From Pelagovum pacificum (GTDB taxonomy: Bacteria; Pseudomonadota; Alphaproteobacteria; Rhodobacterales; Rhodobacteraceae), in NCBI RefSeq assembly GCF_016134045.1, contig NZ_CP065915.1, positions 2,604,001 through 2,668,000 on the forward strand: a stretch of DNA of 64,000 nucleotides, in the 5' to 3' direction. Positions 55,219 through 63,348 of this stretch are shown here, piece after piece. Numbering within the stretch: position 1 is the first letter of the stretch; every line of letters starts with the position of its first letter. The translations under genes were made by a program, and so were the position numbers. A model generated the notes under the pieces. That model ran no database searches. It saw nothing but the letters and a program-made list of their open reading frames with translations, and had not been told where the DNA came from.

Positions 55219-55243
55219 GTAATATATTACGCAATACGTTGCG
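55219..55243. promoter_or_regulatory. Adjacent palindromes between divergent importer and GntR genes
   Basis: GTAATATATTAC, a perfect 12-base palindrome (55219-55230), is followed directly by CGCAA-N4-TTGCG (55230-55243). This AT-rich spot in GC-rich DNA is the probable promoter and operator region for the GntR gene and the peptide importer. Confidence 0.45.
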
Positions 55244-55336
55244 GCAGACAGTTGCCGTGTGGAAGAAGGGACCGAAGTTAATCGTGACGCGACGGACAAA
55301 CGGCGGACTTTTGGGCGTAATGAGTGGAGGAATGAC

Positions 55337-56101
55337 GTGCGATTGAGCAGTATCGAGGCGGAACGCCACTATGTCCTCGAGATCGAGGCCCCCGAGCGGA
55401 GCCCGAAACGCGTCTCGCTGACCGATCAGGCCTACGAGATCATCCGCCGCAGGATCGTTCTCTGCGAACTCGAACCGGGGCACACCTTCACCGAGGCGGA
55501 GCTCTCCGACCAGATGGCGATGAGCAAGACCCCGATCCGCGAGGCGCTCCTGCGGCTTCAGGTGGAGCGGATGGTGCAGGCGATCCCCCGGCGCGGCTAC
55601 ACCGTCACCCCCATCCACGTCTCCGACATCAACGACATCTTCGACTACCGCGTCATTATCGAGGGCGCCTGCGCCGAGCTCGCCGCGACGCAGGCCAGCG
55701 AAGACGACGTGGCCAAGCTCGCCGCGCTCGCCGAGCGATCCTCCGAGGAGTTCGACAGCATCGAGGGCTCCGACATCGACAGCGTCACGGAGCAGTCGCT
55801 GCTCAACAACGTCTTTCACGAATCCGTCGCCATCGCGGCCCGCAACGCGCGGCTGCACCGGGCGGCGGTCGGCGCGATCCGCGAATACGACCGGTTCTTC
55901 TTTCTCGAGTGGAGCGCGCCGTCCGTCTACCCGGAAAGCCACAGCGACCACCGCGAGATCGCCGCACGGATCGCCGCCCGCGATCCGCAGGGCGCCCGGC
56001 GCGCCATGATCTCCCACATCGAGAACGCCCGCGCCTCGCTGCTGGCCGCCGTGACGAACGCGACGGCCTCGGGCGCAGGTGAACTGCTACGTCTGCGCTG
56101 A
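55337..56101 (+). CDS. GntR family regulator (FadR/FCD type)
   Basis: A 254-residue regulator: winged helix (about 25-90, LTDQAYEIIRRRIVLCELEPG and SKTPIREALLRLQVE) and a helical FCD effector domain with the metal histidines (NNVFHESVAIAA, HSDHREI, ISHIENA). I chose the GTG at 55337 because GGAGG lies seven bases upstream; an upstream extension to 55259 lacks a site. Divergent from the peptide-importer operon, it probably controls it; FCD proteins usually respond to carboxylates. Confidence 0.9.
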   Translation: MRLSSIEAERHYVLEIEAPERSPKRVSLTDQAYEIIRRRIVLCELEPGHTFTEAELSDQMAMSKTPIREALLRLQVERMVQAIPRRGYTVTPIHVSDINDIFDYRVIIEGACAELAATQASEDDVAKLAALAERSSEEFDSIEGSDIDSVTEQSLLNNVFHESVAIAARNARLHRAAVGAIREYDRFFFLEWSAPSVYPESHSDHREIAARIAARDPQGARRAMISHIENARASLLAAVTNATASGAGELLRLR

Positions 56102-56180
56102 CCACGTCGGCGTTGCGGGCTTTCCCGGCGGCGCTATTCTCCCCGGTGCGGCAGGGCCGGCCGCGGAAGGACTCCCGCCG

Positions 56181-57074
56181 ATGGATATCGAGGATTTGCA
56201 GACCTTCGTGGTCGTCGCCGACACCGGCGGCATCTCCGCCGCCGCCCGACGGCTGGGAATTGCGAAGTCCGTCGTCAGCCGCAGGCTCGCCAAGCTTGAA
56301 GCGGAACTCGGCGTGCAACTTCTGGCCCGAACGACCCGCGGCGCCGCGCTGACCGAGGCCGGCGCGATCTTCCGCGACCACGCCGCGCGGGCGGGGGCGG
56401 AGATCGACACCGCGCGCGAGACGATGCAGCCCGACGGCGCGCTTCAGGGACGGCTGCGGGTGGCGATGCCGCTGACCTTCGGGCCGACGCACTTCGCCCA
56501 TGTCCTAGCCGAGATGGCGCGGCGCAATCCCATGCTGCGCATCCAGAGCGACTACAGCGACCGCTATGTCGACCTGATCGCCGAGGGGTTCGATTGTGCG
56601 ATCCGTGTCGGACACCTGCCCGATTCCGACCTGCTCGCCCGGCGGGTCGGGCCGATCCGGGGCCAACTGGTTGCAAGCCCCGAATACCTCGCCGCGAACG
56701 GCGCGCCGGAGAGCCCGGCCGATCTCACCCGGCACGAGGCGCTGATGCAGGGGACGGAGGCCTGGCGGCTGACGGTCGAGGGCGAAATCGTCACGGTTCA
56801 GCCTCAGGGGCGCTACAAGGCGGACAACGGCACCGCGCTGCTCGCGGCGGCGCTGGCGGGCATCGGGATCGGCTACCTGCCCGATTGCGTGACCCATGAG
56901 CATCTCGAGTCCGGCGCCCTCGTCCCCGTTCTGACCGACTGCCCGCCGCCGCCGGCCGCAGCCTACGTCGTGCGGCCGCCGGGCCGGAACCCGGCACGCA
57001 AGATCAGGGTGCTGACCGAGATGCTGATCGAGGACTTCGAGACGAACCCCGCCCGATGGGGTCTCGCCGAATGA
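56181..57074 (+). CDS. LysR family regulator upstream of pirin
   Basis: A 297-residue LysR-type regulator: winged helix (1-60, FVVVADTGGISAAARRLGIA, KSVVSRRLAKLE) and a C-terminal effector domain (RLRVAMPLTFGPTHFAHVLA). ATG at 56181 with GGAAGGA nine bases upstream; a longer frame to 56079 overlaps the GntR end and is less likely. Same strand as the pirin gene, with a TTCC-N7-GGAA palindrome in between, which suggests control of pirin. Confidence 0.91.
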   Translation: MDIEDLQTFVVVADTGGISAAARRLGIAKSVVSRRLAKLEAELGVQLLARTTRGAALTEAGAIFRDHAARAGAEIDTARETMQPDGALQGRLRVAMPLTFGPTHFAHVLAEMARRNPMLRIQSDYSDRYVDLIAEGFDCAIRVGHLPDSDLLARRVGPIRGQLVASPEYLAANGAPESPADLTRHEALMQGTEAWRLTVEGEIVTVQPQGRYKADNGTALLAAALAGIGIGYLPDCVTHEHLESGALVPVLTDCPPPPAAAYVVRPPGRNPARKIRVLTEMLIEDFETNPARWGLAE

Positions 57075-57093
57075 CGTCGCGGCCCCGCCCGGC

Positions 57094-57162
57094 GTTCCGC
57101 AAACCGGAACAGGGCACGCCGCCTCCGACAACTAGCGTTCGACCTCTTCGGACATCTATGTC
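57094..57162 (+). promoter_or_regulatory. LysR-type box and palindrome before the pirin gene
   Basis: GTTCCG-N5-CGGAAC (57094-57110) contains the LysR-type T-N11-A pattern (TTCC-N7-GGAA). A second palindrome GACAT-CT-ATGTC lies at 57151-57162, followed by a -10-like GATAAC. The 145-base gap between the LysR and pirin genes holds no gene. Confidence 0.45.
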
Positions 57163-57219
57163 GGTCACGATAACAGAGGCCGCGGACCATGGGCCGGGCC
57201 GCAACGGAGGATCACCGAA

Positions 57220-58155
57220 ATGAGTTGGAACCCAGCCTTCGATCCGGCATGCCCCGACGACGTCGGCCCCGACGCGATCGAGACGCTCATCATCCCGCGT
57301 TCGCGCGATCTCGGCGGGTTCGAAGTGCGCCGCGCGCTCCCCGCGCCGAAACGGCAGATGGTCGGGCCGTTCATCTTCTTCGATCAGGCCGGCCCGGCCG
57401 AATTCCTCACCGGACAGGGCGTCGACGTCCGCCCCCACCCGCACACCGGGCTCGGCACGGTGACCTACCTGTTCCAGGGCGACTTCCATCACCGCGACAG
57501 CACCGGGGCCGATCAGGTCATCCGCCCCGGAGAGCTGAACTGGATGATCGCGGGGCGTGGCGTGTCCCATTCCGAGCGGACCTCCTCGACCGCCCGCAGC
57601 GGCCCGAACAGCCTGTTCGGCATCCAGACGTGGCTCGCCCTGCCCGACGCGCACGAGGACATGGATCCGAGCTTCGAACATCACGGCAAGGGCACGCTCC
57701 CGGTGATCGAGGACGACGGCCTCTCCGTCCGGCTGATCCTCGGCACCGCCTACGGCGAGTCCGCCCCCGCGACGATGTTGTCGGAGACGTTCTATGCAGA
57801 CGTCACCCTCGGCGCCGGCAAACTGCTGCCCATGCCGGACGATCACGAGGACCGGGGCATCTACATCGTCAGCGGATCGATCAGCGTCGCAGGACAGATG
57901 TTCGAAGCCGGACAGATGATGGTTTTCCGACCCGGGGACAGGATCTCGGTCGCCGGCGGGGAGCGGGGCGCACGACTGATGATCCTCGGCGGCGCGACGC
58001 TGCCCGGCCCGCGCTACATCTGGTGGAACTTCGTCGCGTCCTCGCGCGAACGGATCGAGGCCGCGAAGGCCGAGTGGCGGGCGGAGAAATGGGGCACCGG
58101 CCGCTTCGACCTGCCCGTCGACGATCGTGAAGAACATATCCCGCTGCCGACCTGA
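57220..58155 (+). CDS. Pirin family protein
   Basis: A 311-residue bicupin. The metal-binding residues are visible in the first cupin: H73 and H75 (RPHPHTGLG), H117 and E119 (GVSHSER). The second cupin (from about 180) lacks them. Pirins are iron proteins; some oxidise quercetin and others act as redox sensors. ATG at 57220 with GGAGG nine bases upstream. It lies after a LysR regulator and before the DUF5996 fusion gene, with a 30-base gap. Confidence 0.93.
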   Translation: MSWNPAFDPACPDDVGPDAIETLIIPRSRDLGGFEVRRALPAPKRQMVGPFIFFDQAGPAEFLTGQGVDVRPHPHTGLGTVTYLFQGDFHHRDSTGADQVIRPGELNWMIAGRGVSHSERTSSTARSGPNSLFGIQTWLALPDAHEDMDPSFEHHGKGTLPVIEDDGLSVRLILGTAYGESAPATMLSETFYADVTLGAGKLLPMPDDHEDRGIYIVSGSISVAGQMFEAGQMMVFRPGDRISVAGGERGARLMILGGATLPGPRYIWWNFVASSRERIEAAKAEWRAEKWGTGRFDLPVDDREEHIPLPT

Positions 58156-58185
58156 TCCGACGCCCTCCGCAAGAAAGCGAGTCCC

Positions 58186-59442
58186 ATGACGACCCACTGG
58201 CCCGAACTCGACTACCTCGGCTGGCGCGACACCTGTGCGGCGCTGCACCTCTACCTTCAGGTCGCCGGCAAGTACCGGCTGGCGCATACGCCGTGGCTGA
58301 ACCACTCGTGGAACGCGACCTTCTACGTCACGCCGCGCGGGCTGACCTCGTCGCTCATCCCGGACGGTCCGGGGATCGAAATCACGTTCGACTTTCACGC
58401 CCACAAAGTGCGCGGCGCCTCCGGCGACGGGCGGGAGGCCTCATTCGCCCTCCGGCCCATGACCGTCGCGTCGTTCCACGCCGACTTCGTGACGCTGGTG
58501 CGCGACCTCGGCGGCACGCCGACCTTCAACGGCGTCCCGAACGAAGTGCCTTTCCCGCAGCCGTTTCACGAGGATCACCGCGACCGCCCCTACGACGGCG
58601 ACGCCGCGCGCCGCTACCACCAGGCGCTTCTGGCCACCGACCGCGTGTTCAAGACGTTCCGGTCGTCGTTTCTCGGCAAGTCGAGCCCGTCCCACCTGTT
58701 CTGGGGGGCGCTCGACCTTGCCGTGACCCGCTTCTCCGGCGGGCGCGCACCGCTGCACCCCGGCGGCATTCCCGCCCTGCCCGACGAGGTGACGCACGAG
58801 GCCTATGACCGCGAAGTCTCCTCCGCCGGGTTCTGGCCGGGCGGCAACGGAATCGACTATCCCGCCTTCTATTCCTACGCCTACCCCACGCCGAACGGCT
58901 TCCGCGCCGCGAAGGTCGAGCCCGACGCGGCCTTCTGGAGCGAGGAGCTTGGCGAGTTCCTGTTGCCCTACGAGGCCGTTAAGGCCTCCGCCGATCCGGC
59001 CGCCACGTTGCTGGCGTTCCTCACGTCGACCTACGAGGCAGCGGCGGATCTCGCCGGCTGGGACCGGGAGCGGCTCGACTGCCTGCCGGGCCGACGCGGA
59101 CAGGCGCGGCCCCACGATGCCGAGACGCCCACCGCGCCCGAGCCGCCAGCGGACGACACGCCGATCTCGCGCGAGGACACGGGCCCCAAGGGCCGCTACG
59201 TGATGGTGGTCGACGGTGTCGAGGCGGAGATGACCTTCAGCCGCGCCGGTGAAGGCATGCTCATCATCGACCATACCGAGGTGCCCGCTGCGCTGCGGGG
59301 CCGCAAGGTCGGCGAGAAGCTCGTCCGCCGGGCCATCGAGGATGCCCGGCGCGACGGCACGATCATCGTCCCGCTCTGCCCCTTCGCGAAGGCCCAGATC
59401 GACCGGCACCCGGACTGGCAGGACGTGTTGTCCCGGCGGTAG
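58186..59442 (+). CDS. DUF5996 protein fused to a GNAT-type acetyltransferase domain
   Basis: A 418-residue protein with two parts. Residues 1-305 match DUF5996 by pattern (WPELDYLGWRDTCAALHLY, NHSWNATFYVTPRG, DFHAHKV, WPGGNGIDYPAFYSYAYPTP). A proline- and acid-rich linker follows (306-335). Residues 336-418 look like the short YjdJ-type acetyltransferase: HTEVPAALRGRKVGEKLV is the acetyl-CoA loop and VPLCPFAKAQIDRHPDW the conserved end. The DUF has no known function. No signal peptide. It may act with pirin in a stress-response unit, by position only. Confidence 0.82.
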   Translation: MTTHWPELDYLGWRDTCAALHLYLQVAGKYRLAHTPWLNHSWNATFYVTPRGLTSSLIPDGPGIEITFDFHAHKVRGASGDGREASFALRPMTVASFHADFVTLVRDLGGTPTFNGVPNEVPFPQPFHEDHRDRPYDGDAARRYHQALLATDRVFKTFRSSFLGKSSPSHLFWGALDLAVTRFSGGRAPLHPGGIPALPDEVTHEAYDREVSSAGFWPGGNGIDYPAFYSYAYPTPNGFRAAKVEPDAAFWSEELGEFLLPYEAVKASADPAATLLAFLTSTYEAAADLAGWDRERLDCLPGRRGQARPHDAETPTAPEPPADDTPISREDTGPKGRYVMVVDGVEAEMTFSRAGEGMLIIDHTEVPAALRGRKVGEKLVRRAIEDARRDGTIIVPLCPFAKAQIDRHPDWQDVLSRR

Positions 59443-59459
59443 CGGCAGTCACCGCCGGG
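59432..59459. terminator. Likely bidirectional terminator
   Basis: Perfect nine-pair stem CCCGGCGGT with ACCGCCGGG and ten-base loop, spanning the stop of the plus-strand fusion gene and next to the stop of the convergent aldo/keto reductase. Confidence 0.5.
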
Positions 59460-59466
59460 CACGTCA

Positions 59467-60435
59467 TCAGACGTGGCCGGCGACCGGCTTGGGCGCATAG
59501 GGCGCTTCCAGCGTCGCGACTTCCTCGTCCGTCAGCGTGATGTCGAGCGAGGCCACCGCATCGGACAGCAGTTCGGGGCGCGAAATGCCGACGAGCGGCG
59601 CCGTGATCGCCGGCCGGGTCGCGACCCAGGCATAGGCGACCTGCGCCATCGGCACGCCCCTCGCCTCGGCCACGGTGCGCACCGCGTCGGCCACCGCGTC
59701 GTCCTGCGTCTTCGTCGCCTCGTAGAGCGCCTTCACCTGCCCGTCCGTCTCGGACCGGACGGAGCTGCGCTTGCCCGCCAGCACACCACGGGCGAGCGGG
59801 CTCCATGGCAGCACACCGACCCCTTCCGACAGGCAGAGCGGCAGCATCTCGCGCTCTTCCTCGCGGTAGATCAGGTTGTAGTGCGGCTGCATGGAGACGA
59901 ACTCCGCCCAGCCGTTCGCGCGCTGCATCCCGATCGCCTTCATGAACTGCCACGCGAACATCGAGGACGCGCCGAGGTAGCGCACCTTGCCCGAGCGGAC
60001 GACATCGTTCAGCGCGTCGAGCGTCTCTTCCAGCGGCGTCTCGTAGTCGAACCGGTGCAGCTGCCAGAGGTCGATGTAATCGGTGCCAAGCCGCTTCAGT
60101 GTGCCGTCGATCGATTCGAAGACGTGCTTGCGGGACAGCCCGCGGTCGTTCGGGTCGTCGCTCATCGGGTTGTAGAGCTTGCTCGCCAGCACGAGCTTGT
60201 TGCGCGGCAACTTCGGCAGAAGCACCTCGCCCAGCACCTCCTCGCTCGCCCCGCGCGAATACATGTCAGCCGTGTCGAACAGGTTGATTCCCGCATCGAC
60301 GGCCGCTTCGATGATCGGGGTGGAGGCCTTCGCATCCAGAACCCACGGCGCCCAGTCGGGCGAGCCGAAGGTCATGCAGCCCAGCCCCAGACGGGACACC
60401 TTGAGGCCGGTCCGGCCGAGATTGACATAGTCCAT
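59467..60435 (-). CDS. Aldo/keto reductase
   Basis: A 322-residue NADPH-dependent reductase with the tetrad D54, Y59, K86 and H127 (FDTADMYS, ASKLYNP, WQLHRFD). The C-terminal cofactor segment has TAPLVGISRPELL. The ATG at 60435 follows AAAGG eight bases upstream; a frame extending to 60636 lacks a site. Close in layout to the YajO/Tas-like group. Substrate unknown. Confidence 0.92.
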   Translation of the reverse strand: MDYVNLGRTGLKVSRLGLGCMTFGSPDWAPWVLDAKASTPIIEAAVDAGINLFDTADMYSRGASEEVLGEVLLPKLPRNKLVLASKLYNPMSDDPNDRGLSRKHVFESIDGTLKRLGTDYIDLWQLHRFDYETPLEETLDALNDVVRSGKVRYLGASSMFAWQFMKAIGMQRANGWAEFVSMQPHYNLIYREEEREMLPLCLSEGVGVLPWSPLARGVLAGKRSSVRSETDGQVKALYEATKTQDDAVADAVRTVAEARGVPMAQVAYAWVATRPAITAPLVGISRPELLSDAVASLDITLTDEEVATLEAPYAPKPVAGHV

Positions 60436-60647
60436 TGTCACACCTTTCGCAGTCGTTTCGACGCTGAATGCGTACTGCCCTCGCCGCCGTGCGCGACCGG
60501 GTCTGATCGACCCTAGGCAGCCGAATCGTCTTGGCACAAGGGTTAATGGGCGATTTCGGGGCATGTGAGCCCCGCGACCTGCACAATAATTAGGCAAACA
60601 GAGAGCACTTAGGACCGACTTCGGCGCCGCCGGCAAAAAGTTCTTGC

Positions 60648-60699
60648 GTGATGGAGCGCATCACACCCAGCGTTGAAGTGTTCTGGATCAGTATAACAC
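60648..60699 (+). promoter_or_regulatory. Two inverted repeats before the GntR gene
   Basis: GTGATG-N5-CATCAC (60648-60664) and GTGTT-N12-AACAC (60678-60699), the latter only 12 bases before the ATG. Either could be the autoregulatory GntR operator. A TATAAC box lies at 60692-60697. The rest of the 276-base gap from 60436 shows no gene. Confidence 0.35.
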
Positions 60700-60711
60700 C
60701 CCGAGTCACGC

Positions 60712-61731
60712 ATGGCCTTCGACATCGACCCGAGCATCATCGACAAGTCCCTGCCCGTTCCGGTGGGGCGTCAGCTCTATGGGTTGCTGAGCTACCAGCT
60801 CTCTCATGGCGACATTCCCAAGGGCACGCGCCTGCCCTCGGTGCGGCGACTGGCGAGCGATCTCGGTATCGCGCAGGTCACGGTGGCACAGGTCTACCAA
60901 CAGCTCCGCGACGCCGGGCTGCTCGAGATGCGCAAGGGCAGCGGGGCCTTCACCCGGCTCGACGTGCCCGACCATCACGACACCACGGCGCTGAAGACCG
61001 ACGTCGACCTGCTGCTGAGCAAGGCGGAGCGTATGGGCATCGCGCCGATGGCCCTCGTCGCGATGGTCAGCGCGCAGGCCCAGATGCGCCGCTCCCGCGC
61101 CGGGCTGACGATCATCTTCGTCGGCGTGTTCGAAGGACCGGGCAACGACTACGTCGCCGAGCTTCAGCCGCTGCTGACCTCCCGCGACCGGATCTCGCTG
61201 GTCACGCTGGAACAGCTCCGCGACGACACCGACGCCCGCGCTGCCTGCGAGGCGGCGGACCTCGTCCTGACCTTCGTGCACCGCAAGACCGAAGTCGCCG
61301 GCATGGTGCCCGGCGCGGACATCCTCGGCCTGCGCTTCATCCCCTCCGACGCGACCCGCGCGGCGCTGGCGCGGATCGACCCGCGCGCCCGCGTGGCGGC
61401 GATCACCCAGCTGCGCGACTACATCGCGATCATGCGGCCGAGCGTGCAGCGCTTCGCGCCCCACGTGTCCAACATACAGGTGAGCTGGTCCTACGCGCCC
61501 GAGCTCGACGAGATCCTCGCCGGGTCAGACGTCGTGATCTACGCCTCTGGCGCCGACCACATCGCCCGCGCCGTCCGGCCCGGCGTCACCTGCTTCGAAT
61601 ATCGCCACGCCCCCGACCCGGCGGCGATCGAGAACGAACTGCTGCCCTACCTCGCCGCGCTTCGCGAAACCCGTGCCCGCGGTGACCTCAAGGTCGTCTC
61701 CGGCGGCAGGGCAGTCACGGACGACCAATAA
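60712..61731 (+). CDS. GntR family regulator with atypical effector domain
   Basis: A 339-residue protein with a GntR winged helix (about 17-85: VGRQLYGLLSYQLSHGDIPKG, LPSVRRLASDLGIA, VTVAQVYQQLRDAGLL). The C-terminal 250 residues do not look like FCD, UTRA or MocR aminotransferase domains. Instead they have alternating strands and helices (LTIIFVGVFEGPGNDY, ADLVLTFVHR, SDVVIYASGADHIARAV) that suggest a periplasmic-binding-like or Rossmann fold. It stands before a peptide-type binding protein and an M24 peptidase and probably controls them. Confidence 0.85.
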   Translation: MAFDIDPSIIDKSLPVPVGRQLYGLLSYQLSHGDIPKGTRLPSVRRLASDLGIAQVTVAQVYQQLRDAGLLEMRKGSGAFTRLDVPDHHDTTALKTDVDLLLSKAERMGIAPMALVAMVSAQAQMRRSRAGLTIIFVGVFEGPGNDYVAELQPLLTSRDRISLVTLEQLRDDTDARAACEAADLVLTFVHRKTEVAGMVPGADILGLRFIPSDATRAALARIDPRARVAAITQLRDYIAIMRPSVQRFAPHVSNIQVSWSYAPELDEILAGSDVVIYASGADHIARAVRPGVTCFEYRHAPDPAAIENELLPYLAALRETRARGDLKVVSGGRAVTDDQ

Positions 61732-61758
61732 ATTACTCAACAGGAGAGACTTGTAACC

Positions 61759-63288
61759 ATGAGGAAATATGCACTCCGCGGAACCGCCGCGACGCTCCTC
61801 GCCCTGGTGGCGGCCGGTGCCGTCTCTGCCCAGGAAAGCCTTGTTATCGGGACGGATGTCGATGCCGGCACGCTGGACCCCCGGCTGTCGCGGGACACCA
61901 CGGCCTACCGCACGAACAACCTGATCTACGCGGGTCTCGTGCACCTGACGCCCTCGCTCGAGCCGGTGCCCGATCTCGCCGAGAGCTGGGAAAGCCCCGA
62001 CCCGCAGACCGTGGTCTTCAAGCTGCGTGAAGGTCTGACCTTCTCCGACGGCTCGCCGCTCACGGCCGAGGACGTGGTCTTCACCTTCTCGACGATCACC
62101 GATCCCGACTTCAACGCACCCCAGCGCACGCTCTACGAACCGATCGAGAGCGTCGAGGCGATCGACGAGACCACGGTGCAGTTCAACCTGTCGACCCCCT
62201 ACGCCCCGCTGATGAGCTATCTCGACATGGGCATCGTTCCTTCCGACTACGAAGGCGACCTCGCGACGGAGCCGATGGGCGCGGGCCCGATGGTGCTGGA
62301 CGCGTGGAACCGCGGCAGCTCGCTCGAACTGTCGGCGTCCGACAGCTACTGGGCCGGTGCGCCCGAGATCGAAGAGGTGACGATCCAGATCGTCGGCGAC
62401 AACTCCGCCCGCGCGCAGGCATTCGAAGCCGGCGACCTCGACGTGATCCAGTCGCCCCTGTCGCCCAACGACATCCAGCGGCTCGAAGCGGACGACCGCT
62501 TCGGTGCGGAGATCATGGCCGGCCTCGGCGTGACCTATCTGAACTTCAACGTCGCCGATCCGATCCTGTCGGACCCGGAGATGCGTCAGGCGCTCGCGAT
62601 GCTGGTCGACCAGGACACGATCGTGAACCAGATCTACCAGGGCGTGGACGAGGTCGCGACGTCGATCATCCTGCCGTCCTCCTGGGCCTACGATCCCTCG
62701 ATCACGCAGCCCGGCTTCGACATCGAAGGCGCGATGACCAAGCTGGCGGAACTCGGCTGGTCCGACAGTGACGGTGACGGCATCCTCGACCAGGACGGCA
62801 CGCCGCTGTCGATCACCCTGTCGACGCACTCCGAGGACCCGAACCGGATCCAGGCGACCGAATATATCCAGGCCGTGATGCAGTCCGCCGGGGTCGACGC
62901 CCAGATCCAGATCTCGGATTGGCCATCCTTCTCCACCGGGTATGTCCAGCAGGGCGAGCACCAGATCGCGCTGCTCGGCTGGCTGAACCTGACCGACCCG
63001 GACCGGCTCGGCTACGCGCAGCTGACGACCGGCGGCTCCCAGAACTGGGGCGGCTACTCCAACGAGGCGGTCGATGCCGCGCTCGAGAAGGGCCGCACGT
63101 CGACCGATCAGGAGGCCCGCGCCGCCGCCTACCAGGAGGCCGCGTCGATCATCGCCGAGGAGCTGCCCTACTACATCATCTCCTACCAAGGGTATCAGAT
63201 GTTCTACGCCAGCGACCTGCCCGTCGAAGTGACCGCCAACCCGCGCGGCAACTTCCGCGGCCTGATCGGCATGCCCGAGACAGAGTAA
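61759..63288 (+). CDS. Peptide-type ABC transporter binding protein (family 5)
   Basis: A 509-residue DppA/OppA-like protein with a Sec signal (LRGTAATLLALVAAGAVSAQ, cleavage after VSA). Mature start ESLVIGTDVDAGTLDPRLSR. A short aspartate-rich loop (DSDGDGILDQDG, about 334-346) resembles a calcium-binding repeat and occurs in several relatives. AGGAG lies twelve bases before the ATG. The cognate permeases and ATPases are not in the window and probably lie to the right. A stem-loop follows the stop. Confidence 0.92.
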   Translation: MRKYALRGTAATLLALVAAGAVSAQESLVIGTDVDAGTLDPRLSRDTTAYRTNNLIYAGLVHLTPSLEPVPDLAESWESPDPQTVVFKLREGLTFSDGSPLTAEDVVFTFSTITDPDFNAPQRTLYEPIESVEAIDETTVQFNLSTPYAPLMSYLDMGIVPSDYEGDLATEPMGAGPMVLDAWNRGSSLELSASDSYWAGAPEIEEVTIQIVGDNSARAQAFEAGDLDVIQSPLSPNDIQRLEADDRFGAEIMAGLGVTYLNFNVADPILSDPEMRQALAMLVDQDTIVNQIYQGVDEVATSIILPSSWAYDPSITQPGFDIEGAMTKLAELGWSDSDGDGILDQDGTPLSITLSTHSEDPNRIQATEYIQAVMQSAGVDAQIQISDWPSFSTGYVQQGEHQIALLGWLNLTDPDRLGYAQLTTGGSQNWGGYSNEAVDAALEKGRTSTDQEARAAAYQEAASIIAEELPYYIISYQGYQMFYASDLPVEVTANPRGNFRGLIGMPETE

Positions 63289-63296
63289 TCCGGACC

Positions 63297-63322
63297 GGCC
63301 GGCCGCAGTCGCGCGGCCGGCC
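63297..63322 (+). terminator. Intercistronic stem-loop after the binding-protein gene
   Basis: Perfect ten-pair stem GGCCGGCCGC with GCGGCCGGCC and a six-base loop, nine bases after the binding-protein stop and before the M24 peptidase. Same position as the loops after other binding-protein genes in the window. Confidence 0.65.
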
Positions 63323-63348
63323 ACCCTCCCCCAGCTGGAGACGATCCC

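Noticed and set aside
62755..62800. Calcium-binding repeat as sign of a novel domain in the binding protein
   Set aside because: The DSDGDGILDQDG loop occurs in many family-5 binding proteins, so it is a known variation and not a separate domain.
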